Below are positions 18,524 through 27,551 of a stretch of 64,000 nucleotides of DNA, piece after piece. Each line of letters starts with the position of its first letter. Position 1 is the stretch's first letter. A program made the position numbers and the translations under genes. The DNA comes from Sinorhizobium sojae CCBAU 05684. Lineage in GTDB: Bacteria > Pseudomonadota > Alphaproteobacteria > Rhizobiales > Rhizobiaceae. The notes below the pieces were generated by a model. That model saw only the letters and a list, made by a program, of their open reading frames with translations. It had not been told where the DNA came from and did not search any database. Location of the stretch: positions 186,001-250,000 of the forward strand of contig NZ_CP023068.1 of assembly GCF_002288525.1 (NCBI RefSeq), in the 5' to 3' direction.

Positions 18524-19275
18524 TTGAACAAGACGATACTGATCGCGCCGCCGAGATCGCCTGCCTTGCCCCCCTCCTTCGGATAGCCGGTGACATCGAT
18601 TTCGCCCTTCGGCGAACCGTGACAGGTAAGGCAGGACTCCGTGTAGTATTCCGGTAGCAGCATGCGGAAAGCGGGCCGGTCGTTGACCGTCGTCATTTCC
18701 GTGTAGATCTCGCCCTTCGGCCTTTCGGGGTCTAAAAAGACGTTCTCGATGACCCCTGACTCCCAGTCATCGGGAAGGGACTTGCGGTTGCGCACAAGCG
18801 CCTCGGGCGCCGTCACGCGGACCAGCGCCTCCGCTCCCACCTTGGTCGCGAACTTCTCGTTCATCAGCCGGGCGAAAACTGCCGGGACGAAGCCCTTGAA
18901 GCCGATGCCGGGACGGTTGATGTCGGCCTGCTGTTCGTCGACGACCTCGCGCATCGCGTCGATCTGCGCCTCGAGCAGTTTGCGGTCGCGCTCGGCTAGG
19001 GCGTCGGTCATCAACGGACCGCCGGTGCGCTTGGCATAAAGGGCAATCGCCTCCGTCGTGAAGCGCTCGCCGTCGAGTTGCTTGTCTCCGATGGACGGAT
19101 CGTTGATGAGCGACTGATAATTGGAGAGCACGCTTCGAGCGGCGCGCAGCAATTCCGCGAGCCGCGTCCCGGTCTCGACATCGGCAGCCTGTTCAGCCGC
19201 TGCCGCAGGCAGGAGCATGCAACCGGCCAATAGAGCCAGAAAAGTGGTTCGCGCGAAGGCTGCAAAGGCTTCCAT
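18520..19275 (-). CDS. Exported Tll0287-like (DUF3365) protein with CxxCH haem motif
   Basis: 251-aa protein with a Sec signal peptide (about 1-27, [18 protein letters not shown]) and a DUF3365/Tll0287-like domain. One CLTCH motif near the C terminus (in [14 protein letters not shown]) would attach a single c-type haem. Such domains sense redox or gases and often belong to signalling proteins. Here the gene starts a minus-strand unit and overlaps the hybrid kinase by 4 bp. I chose the ATG at 19275 because GGGAGAGGAAA lies just before it and the signal peptide follows directly. Confidence 0.8.
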   Translation of the reverse strand: MEAFAAFARTTFLALLAGCMLLPAAAAEQAADVETGTRLAELLRAARSVLSNYQSLINDPSIGDKQLDGERFTTEAIALYAKRTGGPLMTDALAERDRKLLEAQIDAMREVVDEQQADINRPGIGFKGFVPAVFARLMNEKFATKVGAEALVRVTAPEALVRNRKSLPDDWESGVIENVFLDPERPKGEIYTEMTTVNDRPAFRMLLPEYYTESCLTCHGSPKGEIDVTGYPKEGGKAGDLGGAISIVLFK

Positions 19276-19447
19276 TTTCCTCTCCCTCGAGCAGGAAGCA
19301 CAAGGCGGAACCATATCACAGGAACGCTTTCCGCAGGAGTCATCTCTGGGGGCGTGGCCGAAACATGTTCCTTCTTCCCCCCGCCGCCTACGTAGAATGA
19401 CGTATGTGCAGTGCAGCGCCGACGTCGGATGATCGCTTCTGGGCATG

Positions 19448-19495
19448 GAGCGGGATGCGAGCGGAAAGCCGCTGCACACTTTTCCTGTCCCGCTC
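19448..19495. repeat. Dispersed palindromic repeat, copy 2
   Basis: Arms GAGCGGGA (19448-19455) and TCCCGCTC (19488-19495) surround GCGGAAA and CCGCTGCACACTTTTCC. The central CCGCTGCACAC matches, in inverse orientation, the GTGTGCAGCGG of copy 1. It sits in the divergent region between the signalling unit and urtA. Confidence 0.5.
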
Positions 19496-19561
19496 CTGAG
19501 CAACGGCCAAGGAGAACGAACACTCCGTTGCGGCGACCAGAACAAGAGGGGTTCAAATCAG

Positions 19562-20854
19562 ATGACTATCAAGGCACGCGTCACCGGCGCATTCCTCGCT
19601 GCCGTCCTTTCGACGACCGCGTTCAACGGCGCCTTTGCCGCCGAGGACACGATCAAGGTCGGCATCCTGCATTCGCTTTCGGGAACCATGGCGATCTCCG
19701 AGACGACGCTCAAAGACGCCATGCTGATGCTGATCGAGGAGCAGAACAATAAGGGCGGACTGCTCGGCAAGAAGCTCGAGGCGGTCGTCGTTGATCCGGC
19801 TTCCGACTGGCCGCTCTTCGCCGAAAAGGCGCGCGAACTGATCTCCGTCGACAAGGTTTCGGCCGTCTTCGGCTGCTGGACGTCCGTATCGCGCAAGTCC
19901 GTACTGCCGGTTTTCGAGGAGCTGAACTCGATCCTTTTCTATCCCGTCCAGTATGAGGGTGAGGAAAGCCAGCGCAACGTCTTCTATACGGGTGCTGCGC
20001 CGAACCAGCAGGCGATCCCGGCCGTCGACTATCTGATGGAGAACGAAGAGGTCGAACGCTGGGTGCTTGCCGGCACTGACTATGTCTACCCGCGTACGAC
20101 CAACAAGATCCTCGAGGCCTATCTGATCTCCAAGGGCGTCAAGCCCGAGGACATCATGATCAACTACACGCCCTTTGGACATTCCGATTGGCAGACCATC
20201 GTCTCCGACATCAAGAAGTTCGGCTCGGCCGGCAAGAAGACCGCCGTCGTCTCGACCATCAATGGCGACGCCAACGTGCCCTTCTACAAGGAACTCGCGA
20301 ACCAGGGCATCAAGGCCGAGGATATCCCGGTCGTCGCCTTTTCGGTCGGTGAAGAAGAGCTTGCCGGTCTCGATACGGCGCCGCTCGTGGGACACCTCGC
20401 CGCCTGGAACTACTTCCAGTCTGTCGACAACCCGGCCAATGCCGAGTTCATCGAGACCTGGAAGGCCTTCACCAAGAACGACAAGCGGGTCACCAACGAC
20501 CCGATGGAAGCCCATTATATCGGCTTCAACATGTGGCTGAAGGCGGTCGAGAAGGCCGGCACCACCGATACCGACGCGGTGCTTGACGCGATGATCGGCG
20601 TCTCCGTGCCGAACCTCTCGGGCGGCTATTCGACGATGATGCCGAACCACCACATCACCAAGCCGGTGCTGATCGGCGAAATTCAGGCGGACGGCCAGTT
20701 CGAGACCGTCTGGGAGACGCCCGGTCTCGTCGTCGGCGACGAATGGTCGGACTACCTGCCGGACTCGAAGGATCTGATCTCCGATTGGCGCGCGCCGATG
20801 TCCTGCGGCAACTTCAACGTCGCCACGGGCAAGTGCGGCGGCAAGGGTTCCTGA
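19562..20854 (+). CDS. urtA: Urea ABC transporter substrate-binding protein UrtA
   Basis: 430-aa periplasmic binding protein of the branched-chain amino-acid type. The signal peptide runs to about residue 27 (FNGAFAAED) and the mature protein begins TIKVGILHSLSGTMAISE. The segments VFGCWTSVSRKSVLPVFE and LFYPVQYEGEE are characteristic of UrtA and its short-chain-amide relative FmdD. It binds urea, or possibly amides, for import by UrtBCDE. I chose the ATG at 19562 because the signal peptide begins there. A perfect hairpin follows the gene. Confidence 0.9.
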   Translation: MTIKARVTGAFLAAVLSTTAFNGAFAAEDTIKVGILHSLSGTMAISETTLKDAMLMLIEEQNNKGGLLGKKLEAVVVDPASDWPLFAEKARELISVDKVSAVFGCWTSVSRKSVLPVFEELNSILFYPVQYEGEESQRNVFYTGAAPNQQAIPAVDYLMENEEVERWVLAGTDYVYPRTTNKILEAYLISKGVKPEDIMINYTPFGHSDWQTIVSDIKKFGSAGKKTAVVSTINGDANVPFYKELANQGIKAEDIPVVAFSVGEEELAGLDTAPLVGHLAAWNYFQSVDNPANAEFIETWKAFTKNDKRVTNDPMEAHYIGFNMWLKAVEKAGTTDTDAVLDAMIGVSVPNLSGGYSTMMPNHHITKPVLIGEIQADGQFETVWETPGLVVGDEWSDYLPDSKDLISDWRAPMSCGNFNVATGKCGGKGS

Positions 20855-20901
20855 TCCGTAGATCATGCCGGGTCTTCATGACGAAACGATAGCCCGCAAT
20901 A

Positions 20902-20931
20902 CCCTCCGTCCGAAGGCGTTCGGACGGAGGG
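20902..20931 (+). repeat. Intercistronic hairpin between urtA and urtB
   Basis: Perfect 13-bp stem (20902-20914 with 20919-20931) and GGCG loop, 47 bp after the urtA stop, with no T-run. It is built like the ehuB-ehuC hairpin and probably limits read-through or protects the urtA message. Confidence 0.7.
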
Positions 20932-21037
20932 ACCTTGCCCGGTGTAAAGGACCTGATCGGTTGGGCGACGCGAGGCGGGCGGGACGGGCCAGAGCATGCC
21001 GGTCCATCCCGCCTTGAACTGACGAAGCGAGAGGCGA

Positions 21038-22651
21038 ATGTACCGCATCTTCCTATCCCTGCTGGTAGCCGTGTTCCTCATTGCCGCATCCGCCCCAGGG
21101 GCTCGGGCGGAGGAGGGGCTGCGCGATCTGGTGAACGCGCTCGGTGGAGCCAAGCTCTCCGACATGGACGAGCACATCGCCGCACTGGCGAAGACCGGCG
21201 ATCCCAAGGTCGTGCCGATCCTCGAAGCGCTCGGCGAAGGCAAACTTTATGCGCGCAAGGCCGATGGCCAGGTGTTCCAGGTGAAAGGGAGCGGTTCGAA
21301 GCTTTCGCTCACCGACCCCGTGTCCGGCGAAAGCGCAGGCGAGGCGCCGAAGGCGGCGCTTTCGAAGGTCAAGGTCAACAACGGCATTCGCCGTGCGGTG
21401 CGCACCGCACTCGGCAGCCTGACGCTCATGAGCCCGGACCGCAGTGCGCGCCTCAGCGCAGCGCAATCGGTGCTGCAGTCGCCCAATGCCGACGCACTCG
21501 ATGCCATCGAAGGCGCGCTTGCCGCCGAGAAGGATTTTGAGGTCCGCGCCTTGCTCGAACAGGCACGCGCCACGACGCTCCTCGTTTCCGACCGGCCGCT
21601 CGAAGAAAAAAAACAGGCAGTGCAGACGCTGAAGGAAGGCGGCGGGCGCGACGCGCTCTCCGCTCTCTTCTCCGCCCTCGGTTCCGCAGACGAGTCCCTG
21701 AAGCCGGACATCGAGACGGCCATTGCCGGCATCGAGCAGACGCAGGCGCTGTGGGCGGCCGGCCAGAACGTCTGGTACGGCCTCTCGCTCGGCTCGGTGC
21801 TGCTGCTCGCCGCGATCGGTCTTGCCATCACCTTCGGCGTCATGGGCATCATCAACATGGCGCATGGCGAGATGGTGATGCTCGGCGCCTATACGACCTT
21901 TCTGGTCCAGGAGGTCGTGCGTACCTCGTTTCCCGGTCTTTTCGACTGGTCGCTGGCGATCGCGCTGCCGCTCGCCTTTCTCGTCACCGGCGCTGTCGGG
22001 TTGGCGATGGAGCGCGGCGTCATCCGCTTCCTCTATGGCCGCCCGCTGGAGACCTTGCTCGCCACCTGGGGCATGTCGCTGATCCTGCAGCAGGCGGTCC
22101 GCACCATCTTCGGTCCCACCAACCGCGAGGTCGGCAATCCCTCCTGGATGTCCGGCGCCTTCGAACTTGGCGGCCTGACGATCACATGGAACCGCCTCTG
22201 GATCATCGTCTTCGCGCTCGCCGTCTTCGCCGCTCTGCTCTTCCTCCTGAAGAAGACGCCGATGGGCCTGCAGATGCGGGCGGTGACGCAGAACCGGCGC
22301 ATGGCCTCTTCGATGGGGATCCGCACGCCATGGGTCGATGCGCTCACCTTCGCGCTCGGCTCCGGCATTGCCGGCATGGCGGGGGTCGCGCTCTCGCAGA
22401 TCGACAACGTCTCGCCCAATCTCGGCCAGGGCTACATCATCGACAGCTTCATGGTCGTCGTCTTCGGCGGCGTCGGAAATCTCTGGGGCACGCTGGTTGG
22501 AGCCTTTTCGCTCGGCATCCTCAACAAGTTCCTGGAGCCCTACGCCGGCGCCGTGCTCGGCAAGATCCTCGTGCTCGTGCTGATCATCCTCTTCATCCAG
22601 AAGCGGCCACGCGGGCTGTTCGCACTCAAGGGCCGGGCGGTGGAAGCATGA
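21038..22651 (+). CDS. urtB: Urea ABC transporter permease UrtB
   Basis: 537-aa LivH-type permease. A signal-like N terminus (LLVAVFLIAASAPGARAEE) and a periplasmic helical extension of about 230 residues precede the membrane domain, as is usual for proteobacterial UrtB. The membrane domain begins VWYGLSLGSVLLLAAIGLAITFGVMGIINMAHGEM. It partners with UrtC and overlaps urtC by 4 bp. Confidence 0.92.
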   Translation: MYRIFLSLLVAVFLIAASAPGARAEEGLRDLVNALGGAKLSDMDEHIAALAKTGDPKVVPILEALGEGKLYARKADGQVFQVKGSGSKLSLTDPVSGESAGEAPKAALSKVKVNNGIRRAVRTALGSLTLMSPDRSARLSAAQSVLQSPNADALDAIEGALAAEKDFEVRALLEQARATTLLVSDRPLEEKKQAVQTLKEGGGRDALSALFSALGSADESLKPDIETAIAGIEQTQALWAAGQNVWYGLSLGSVLLLAAIGLAITFGVMGIINMAHGEMVMLGAYTTFLVQEVVRTSFPGLFDWSLAIALPLAFLVTGAVGLAMERGVIRFLYGRPLETLLATWGMSLILQQAVRTIFGPTNREVGNPSWMSGAFELGGLTITWNRLWIIVFALAVFAALLFLLKKTPMGLQMRAVTQNRRMASSMGIRTPWVDALTFALGSGIAGMAGVALSQIDNVSPNLGQGYIIDSFMVVVFGGVGNLWGTLVGAFSLGILNKFLEPYAGAVLGKILVLVLIILFIQKRPRGLFALKGRAVEA

Positions 22652-23820
22652 TCACCTCGTTTCTCGTCAAATCGCTGGACCGGACGATTGTCATTGCCGT
22701 GGCGATCCTGCTGGCACTCGCCGCTCTCGTCCCGGCGCTCAACCTGATGACCGCTCCGGACCATCCGCTGCATGTGCCGACCTACCTCGTCTCGCTGTTC
22801 GGCAAGTACCTGAGCTATGCGCTGCTGGCGCTCGCGCTCGACCTCGTCTGGGGATTTTGCGGCATTCTCTCCCTCGGGCACGCGGCCTTCTTCGCGCTTG
22901 GCGGCTATGCCATGGGCATGTACCTGATGCGCCAGATCGGTGCACGCGGCTCCTATGGCGATCCGTTGCTGCCGGATTTCATGGTCTTCCTCAACTGGAA
23001 GGAACTGCCCTGGTTCTGGTACGGCTTCGACATGTTCTGGTTCGCGGCGCTGATGGTCCTGCTCGTCCCGGGGCTCATCGCCTTCGTCTTCGGCTGGTTC
23101 GCCTTCCGCTCGCGCGTCAACGGCGTCTACCTCTCGATCATCACTCAGGCGATGACCTATGCGCTGCTGCTTGCCTTCTTCAGGAACGACATGGGTTTCG
23201 GCGGCAATAACGGCCTGACGGACTTCAAGGACATTCTGGGTTTCAGCATCCAAGCGGACGGCACGCGCGCTGCGCTCTTTGCGGCCTCGGCGCTGGCGCT
23301 CGCCCTCTCGCTCGTCATCACCTCTGCAATCGTGCGCTCGAAATTTGGCAAGGTGCTGGTGGCGCTGCGGGATGCGGAAAGCCGCACCCGCTTCCTCGGC
23401 TACCGCGTTGAGCACATGAAGCTTTTCGCCTTCACCGTCTCGGCGATGATGGCGGGCGTTGCCGGCGCGCTTTACGTACCGCAGGTCGGCATCATCAACC
23501 CCGGCGAGTTCGCCCCCGCCAATTCGATCGAGGTGGTCATCTGGACGGCTGTCGGCGGCCGCGGCACGCTGATCGGCCCGATCATCGGCGCGATCCTCGT
23601 CAATGGCGGAAAAAGCATCTTCACCGCCGCCTTTCCCGAATTCTGGCTTTTTGCGCTCGGTGGACTTTTCGTGCTGGTGACGTTGTTCCTGCCGAAGGGC
23701 GTGGTCGGAACCGCCCAGCAACTCGTCACCCGACGCCGAGCCGATCGCGAGGCCGCCCGGAGGGAAAACGAGGATGAGCAACGGGGCCTTGAGGTCGCCG
23801 AACCGATGGCTGCGGAGTAA
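22648..23820 (+). CDS. urtC: Urea ABC transporter permease UrtC
   Basis: 390-aa LivM-type permease with about ten hydrophobic segments. Family landmarks are LVWGFCGILSLGHAAFFALGGY and the cytoplasmic loop VALRDAESRTRFLGYRVEHMKLFAF. The start at 22648 overlaps the urtB stop (ATGA). The C-terminal tail is long, charged and cytoplasmic (RRRADREAARRENEDEQRG). It forms the urea channel with UrtB. Confidence 0.92.
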   Translation: MITSFLVKSLDRTIVIAVAILLALAALVPALNLMTAPDHPLHVPTYLVSLFGKYLSYALLALALDLVWGFCGILSLGHAAFFALGGYAMGMYLMRQIGARGSYGDPLLPDFMVFLNWKELPWFWYGFDMFWFAALMVLLVPGLIAFVFGWFAFRSRVNGVYLSIITQAMTYALLLAFFRNDMGFGGNNGLTDFKDILGFSIQADGTRAALFAASALALALSLVITSAIVRSKFGKVLVALRDAESRTRFLGYRVEHMKLFAFTVSAMMAGVAGALYVPQVGIINPGEFAPANSIEVVIWTAVGGRGTLIGPIIGAILVNGGKSIFTAAFPEFWLFALGGLFVLVTLFLPKGVVGTAQQLVTRRRADREAARRENEDEQRGLEVAEPMAAE

Positions 23821-23825
23821 TCGCC

Positions 23826-24578
23826 ATGACCGAGAAGAAACCCAGGAGCCTGCTCTATCTCGACGGCGTTTCCGTCTCCTTCGACGGCTTCAAGGCGCTG
23901 AATTCGCTCTCCTTTATCGTGGAGCCGGGGGAATTGCGGGCGATCATCGGCCCGAATGGGGCCGGCAAGACGACGATGATGGACATCATCACCGGCAAGA
24001 CACGGCCCGACGAGGGCGAGGTCTATTTCAAGGGCGACATCGACCTCACGCAAAGGGACGAGGCGGAAATCGCCCAGCTCGGCATCGGCCGCAAGTTCCA
24101 GAAGCCGACGGTCTTCGAAAGCCATACGGTGTGGGACAATCTCGAACTGGCGCTCAACCGCAGCCGCGGTGTCTTCGCCACCCTGTTCTATCGCCTCACC
24201 GGCGAGGACAAGGCCCGCATCGAGGAAATCCTTTCGACCGTGCGGCTGACCGCGCGCCGAGACGACCTCGCCGCCAATCTCTCGCATGGACAGAAGCAAT
24301 GGCTGGAGATCGGCATGCTGCTCGCGCAGGAGCCGGAACTGCTGCTCGTCGACGAGCCGGTCGCCGGCATGACCGATGCGGAGACGGTGGAAACCGCGGT
24401 CCTCCTCAAGGAGATCGCCAGGACACGCTCCGTGGTTGTCGTCGAACACGACATGGGCTTCATCCGCGACCTCGGTGTCAAGGTCACCTGTCTTGCCGAA
24501 GGTTCGGTGCTGGCGGAAGGTTCGATCGATTTCGTCAGCAACGATCCAAAGGTAATCGAGAATTATCTCGGCCGGTGA
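23826..24578 (+). CDS. urtD: Urea ABC transporter ATP-binding protein UrtD
   Basis: 250-aa LivG-type ATPase. Walker A is GPNGAGKTT, the Q-loop is IGRKFQKPTVFESHTVWDNL (typical of UrtD), the signature-equivalent is LSHGQKQWLEIG, Walker B is LLLVDEPVAGMTDAE, and the switch His is in VVVEHDMGFI. It lies 5 bp after urtC and acts with UrtE. Confidence 0.93.
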   Translation: MTEKKPRSLLYLDGVSVSFDGFKALNSLSFIVEPGELRAIIGPNGAGKTTMMDIITGKTRPDEGEVYFKGDIDLTQRDEAEIAQLGIGRKFQKPTVFESHTVWDNLELALNRSRGVFATLFYRLTGEDKARIEEILSTVRLTARRDDLAANLSHGQKQWLEIGMLLAQEPELLLVDEPVAGMTDAETVETAVLLKEIARTRSVVVVEHDMGFIRDLGVKVTCLAEGSVLAEGSIDFVSNDPKVIENYLGR

Positions 24579-24597
24579 GCGGAAGGATTTCAAAGCG

Positions 24598-25293
24598 ATG
24601 TTGAAGGTCGAGAACGTCAATCTGCATTACGGTGCCGCCCAGGCACTGCGCAACGTCTCCTTCAAGGCGGAGATGGGCAAGATCACCTGCGTGCTCGGGC
24701 GCAATGGTGTCGGCAAGTCGAGCCTGCTTCGGGCGATCACCGGCCAGCATGCGGTGAGTTCCGGCTCGATCGCCTTCAATGGGATCGCGCTCGACGGCAT
24801 GGCACCTTTCCGCCGCGCCAAGCTGGGCGTCGGCTATGTACCGCAGGGCCGCGAGATCTTTCCGCTGTTGACGGTGAACGAAAATCTGGAGACAGGCTAT
24901 GCGCCGCTGAAGCGGGCCGAGCGCTCGATCCCCGAGGATATCTTCAGCCTGTTTCCCGTTCTTCAGTCGATGCTCTCCCGGCGCGGCGGCGACTTATCCG
25001 GCGGCCAGCAGCAGCAGCTTGCGATTGCCCGGGCGCTCGTCGCCCGGCCGAAGATCCTCGTCCTCGACGAGCCGACCGAGGGTATCCAGCCGTCGATCAT
25101 CAAGGATATCGGCCGCGCGATCAAATACCTGAAGGAGTCGACCGGCATGGCAATCCTGCTCGTCGAGCAATATCTCGATTTCTGCCGGGACCTTGCCGAC
25201 CACGTCTACATCATGGATCGCGGCGCCTTTGTACATGAGGGGCCGGCAGAGACACTGGATACGCCGGAAGCGCGCCGCCATCTGACCGTATAA
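24598..25293 (+). CDS. urtE: Urea ABC transporter ATP-binding protein UrtE
   Basis: 231-aa LivF-type ATPase. Walker A is GRNGVGKSS, the Q-loop is VPQGREIFPLLTVNENLE, the signature is LSGGQQQQLAIARAL and Walker B is ILVLDEPTEGIQPSI. GIQPSI after the Walker B glutamate is typical of UrtE. It is the last gene of the urt operon, 19 bp after urtD. No urease, amidase or nickel gene follows in the window. Confidence 0.93.
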   Translation: MLKVENVNLHYGAAQALRNVSFKAEMGKITCVLGRNGVGKSSLLRAITGQHAVSSGSIAFNGIALDGMAPFRRAKLGVGYVPQGREIFPLLTVNENLETGYAPLKRAERSIPEDIFSLFPVLQSMLSRRGGDLSGGQQQQLAIARALVARPKILVLDEPTEGIQPSIIKDIGRAIKYLKESTGMAILLVEQYLDFCRDLADHVYIMDRGAFVHEGPAETLDTPEARRHLTV

Positions 25294-25522
25294 CGCTTTT
25301 CCACAGCTCGGATTCGACCCGCCGTTTCAGGAGCTTAAGGTCCGCGCGCGGCTGCGGCGGGACGGCTGGCGCATTGGAGATCCGGTCTTCCGGCTGATAG
25401 CGTTTGCGCAGGGGCCGGCTTTGAACCATACTGCCCACGCTTTATAAAAGCGCATCACAATCCGTTATTGCTGACAGAATTGGCCATTCGCGTTTCCGGC
25501 CCGATCCCTTGGAGGAGACACA

Positions 25523-25915
25523 ATGACGAATTTCCTGCCTGAGCTTTACGAAGGGCATGCCCCGATCACGCTTCAGACCCTCTTCAGGGATGCTCTTGAA
25601 GCCTATGATGATTGGGAAGAAGACATGCCGGAGCCGATCGTTACCTTCGAGGGCAAGGTTCTCCCGATCAGCGCCGTCTTCGAATGGATGAGGCCCTGCA
25701 CGGATATCATGCCCGCCAACATGATCGGCATCGTCACCGATCGGCTGAAGAAGCCCTGGCGCGGCTCCGGGCCGCTGGACGAGATGACCTTCTCCACCGC
25801 AGCCCGGGTTATGTCCATCCTTGTCCGGCGTCGCCTCATGCGCTTCGGCCGCGGCTCGATCGAGGCTTTCTTCGATCGCTTCATTCCGTCCCAGAGACCC
25901 GGGCGCGAAGGCTGA
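25523..25915 (+). CDS. Hypothetical protein, 130 aa
   Basis: Unrecognised 130-aa soluble protein. The ATG at 25523 has a strong GGAGGAGAC ribosome-binding site. The N-terminal half is acidic (LEAYDDWEEDMPEPIVTFEGKVLPI), with two Trp residues and a Cys. The C-terminal part is basic (AARVMSILVRRRLMRFGRGSIEAFFDRFIP). There is no signal peptide or membrane helix. It stands alone, about 230 bp after urtE and about 355 bp before repA, so neither neighbour suggests a function. Confidence 0.7.
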   Translation: MTNFLPELYEGHAPITLQTLFRDALEAYDDWEEDMPEPIVTFEGKVLPISAVFEWMRPCTDIMPANMIGIVTDRLKKPWRGSGPLDEMTFSTAARVMSILVRRRLMRFGRGSIEAFFDRFIPSQRPGREG

Positions 25916-26121
25916 GTGAGTTTCGGCAGCGCCGCTTCGGCTGCGCTGTCCATCCATTCTACAGATTATGCATCTGCTAGCTGCCCTTGATGGAGGCTGA
26001 AACCCGCTGTAGTCCATTTAGGCTGCGGCGCCGTTCGATCGTCTGCCGATTACGCTCATGCAATAGGACATGAACCGGCTCCCGCCCAGAAAACCGCTTG
26101 ACGCGAATCAGATGATGAATC

Positions 26122-26189
26122 ATTCCTCTAACGGAATAGATCGCATATTCCGAATTCCAGCGTAGTTAAGCGATTGCTCTGTAAGGAAT
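26122..26189. promoter_or_regulatory. Cluster of ATTCC/GGAAT half-sites upstream of repA, candidate RepA operator
   Basis: Half-sites occur at 26122 (ATTCC), 26133 (GGAATA), 26146 (TATTCC), 26154 (ATTCC) and 26185 (GGAAT). GGAATA and TATTCC form a perfect 6-bp inverted repeat with a 7-bp spacer. They lie 80-150 bp upstream of the repA ATG, where RepA-type proteins usually repress their own operon. The rest of the 25916-26270 gap shows nothing else I can name. Confidence 0.4.
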
Positions 26190-26270
26190 TGCGGCGGGCG
26201 CAGTTGCGCGGCCGGTGGAGAGGTATTGCCGTCTTTTGCCGCGCTGCGCCAAGCACGAGGGGATTTGACG

Positions 26271-27548
26271 ATGGACATGACCGGTTCGACGGCTGAAGCC
26301 GCAAGCGCGATCGGGGAGGCGGGGGTTGATATAGGCCTTCGCCAGCCGGCGGACGAGGCGATCGCGGCGGATGCGCGCGCGCTTTCGGAGCAGCTGAAGG
26401 CGATGCGAGACCGGCTGTTTCCGCCCTTGGCGATGAAGACGCTCAGAAGCTTCACCTCCGGCGAGGCCGCAAAGCTCATCGGTGTTTCCGACGGCTATCT
26501 CCGGCAGCTTTCACTTGCGGGCGAGGGGCCCCAGCCTGATACGGGCACGGGTGGGCGGCGCTCCTATTCGCTCTCCGACATCAACGCGCTACGCCGCCAT
26601 CTTGCCGAACAGGCACTTGCCAAGGGCAACGGCGCCAAGGCGCGCGGCTACCTCAAATGGCGCGATGCCACGCGGGGCGAGCATCTGCAGGTCATCTCCG
26701 TCACCAACTTCAAAGGCGGGTCCGGCAAGACCACCTCGTCGGTTCATCTGGCTCAATATCTCGCCTTGACCGGCCATAGAGTGCTGGCGGTCGACCTCGA
26801 CCCGCAGGCCTCGCTCTCGGCGCTTTTCGGCTACCAGCCGGAGCTGGACCTGACCGGCAACGACACGCTCTACGGCGCCATCCGCTATGACGCCGAAGCG
26901 CGGCCGCTGCGAGAGATCATCCGCAAGACCTATTTCGACGGGCTAGACCTGGTGCCGGGCAATCTCGAACTGCAGGAATTCGAGCACACCACGCCGCAGG
27001 CCTTGAGCGCCCGCCAGAGCGGCGCGGATGCCGGGCCCTTGTTCTTCGCCCGCGTGCAGACGGCACTCGCAAGCGTCGCCGATGATTACGACGTCGTCGT
27101 CATCGACTGCCCGCCGCAACTCGGCTATCTGACGCTTTCGGCGCTCTGCGCCTCGACCTCGGTCATCGTCACCGTACATCCGCAGATGCTCGACGTCGCC
27201 TCGATGAACCAGTTCCTCTACATGACCTCGGACCTGCTCAGCGTCGTGCGCGAGGCCGGCGGTGAGCTCAAATTCGATTTCCTGCGCTATCTCGTCACCC
27301 GCTTCGAGCCGAATGACGGACCGCAGGCGCAGATCGTGGGCTTCATGCGCTCGCTCTTCGGTGACCGGGTGCTGACTTCGGCCATGGTCAAATCGACGGC
27401 GATCTCGGATGCGGGGCTTACCAAGCAGACGCTCTACGAAGTCGGCCGGGAGAATTTCACCCGCGCGACCTATGACCGTGCAATCGAGTCGCTCAACGGC
27501 GTCAACGGCGAGATCGAGGCTCTCATTCACGCGGCATGGGGGCGCTAG
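26271..27548 (+). CDS. repA: Plasmid partitioning protein RepA (ParA-type ATPase)
   Basis: 425-aa ParA-family ATPase of the repABC type. An N-terminal helix-turn-helix is present (about 60-115, SGEAAKLIGVSDGYLRQLS). The deviant Walker A is FKGGSGKTTSS, followed by VLAVDLDPQASLSALFG and the Walker B-like VVVIDCPPQLGYLTLSAL. It drives replicon segregation with RepB and represses its own operon. I chose the ATG at 26271 because GAGGGG lies just before it; the frame is open to 26226. repB starts 3 bp downstream. No repC follows. Confidence 0.9.
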   Translation: MDMTGSTAEAASAIGEAGVDIGLRQPADEAIAADARALSEQLKAMRDRLFPPLAMKTLRSFTSGEAAKLIGVSDGYLRQLSLAGEGPQPDTGTGGRRSYSLSDINALRRHLAEQALAKGNGAKARGYLKWRDATRGEHLQVISVTNFKGGSGKTTSSVHLAQYLALTGHRVLAVDLDPQASLSALFGYQPELDLTGNDTLYGAIRYDAEARPLREIIRKTYFDGLDLVPGNLELQEFEHTTPQALSARQSGADAGPLFFARVQTALASVADDYDVVVIDCPPQLGYLTLSALCASTSVIVTVHPQMLDVASMNQFLYMTSDLLSVVREAGGELKFDFLRYLVTRFEPNDGPQAQIVGFMRSLFGDRVLTSAMVKSTAISDAGLTKQTLYEVGRENFTRATYDRAIESLNGVNGEIEALIHAAWGR

Positions 27549-27551
27549 GAG

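Noticed and set aside
16928..18586. Plus-strand open frame of over 550 codons opposite the hybrid kinase
   Set aside because: The kinase frame has all histidine-kinase and receiver motifs; the opposite frame has none and no ribosome-binding site.
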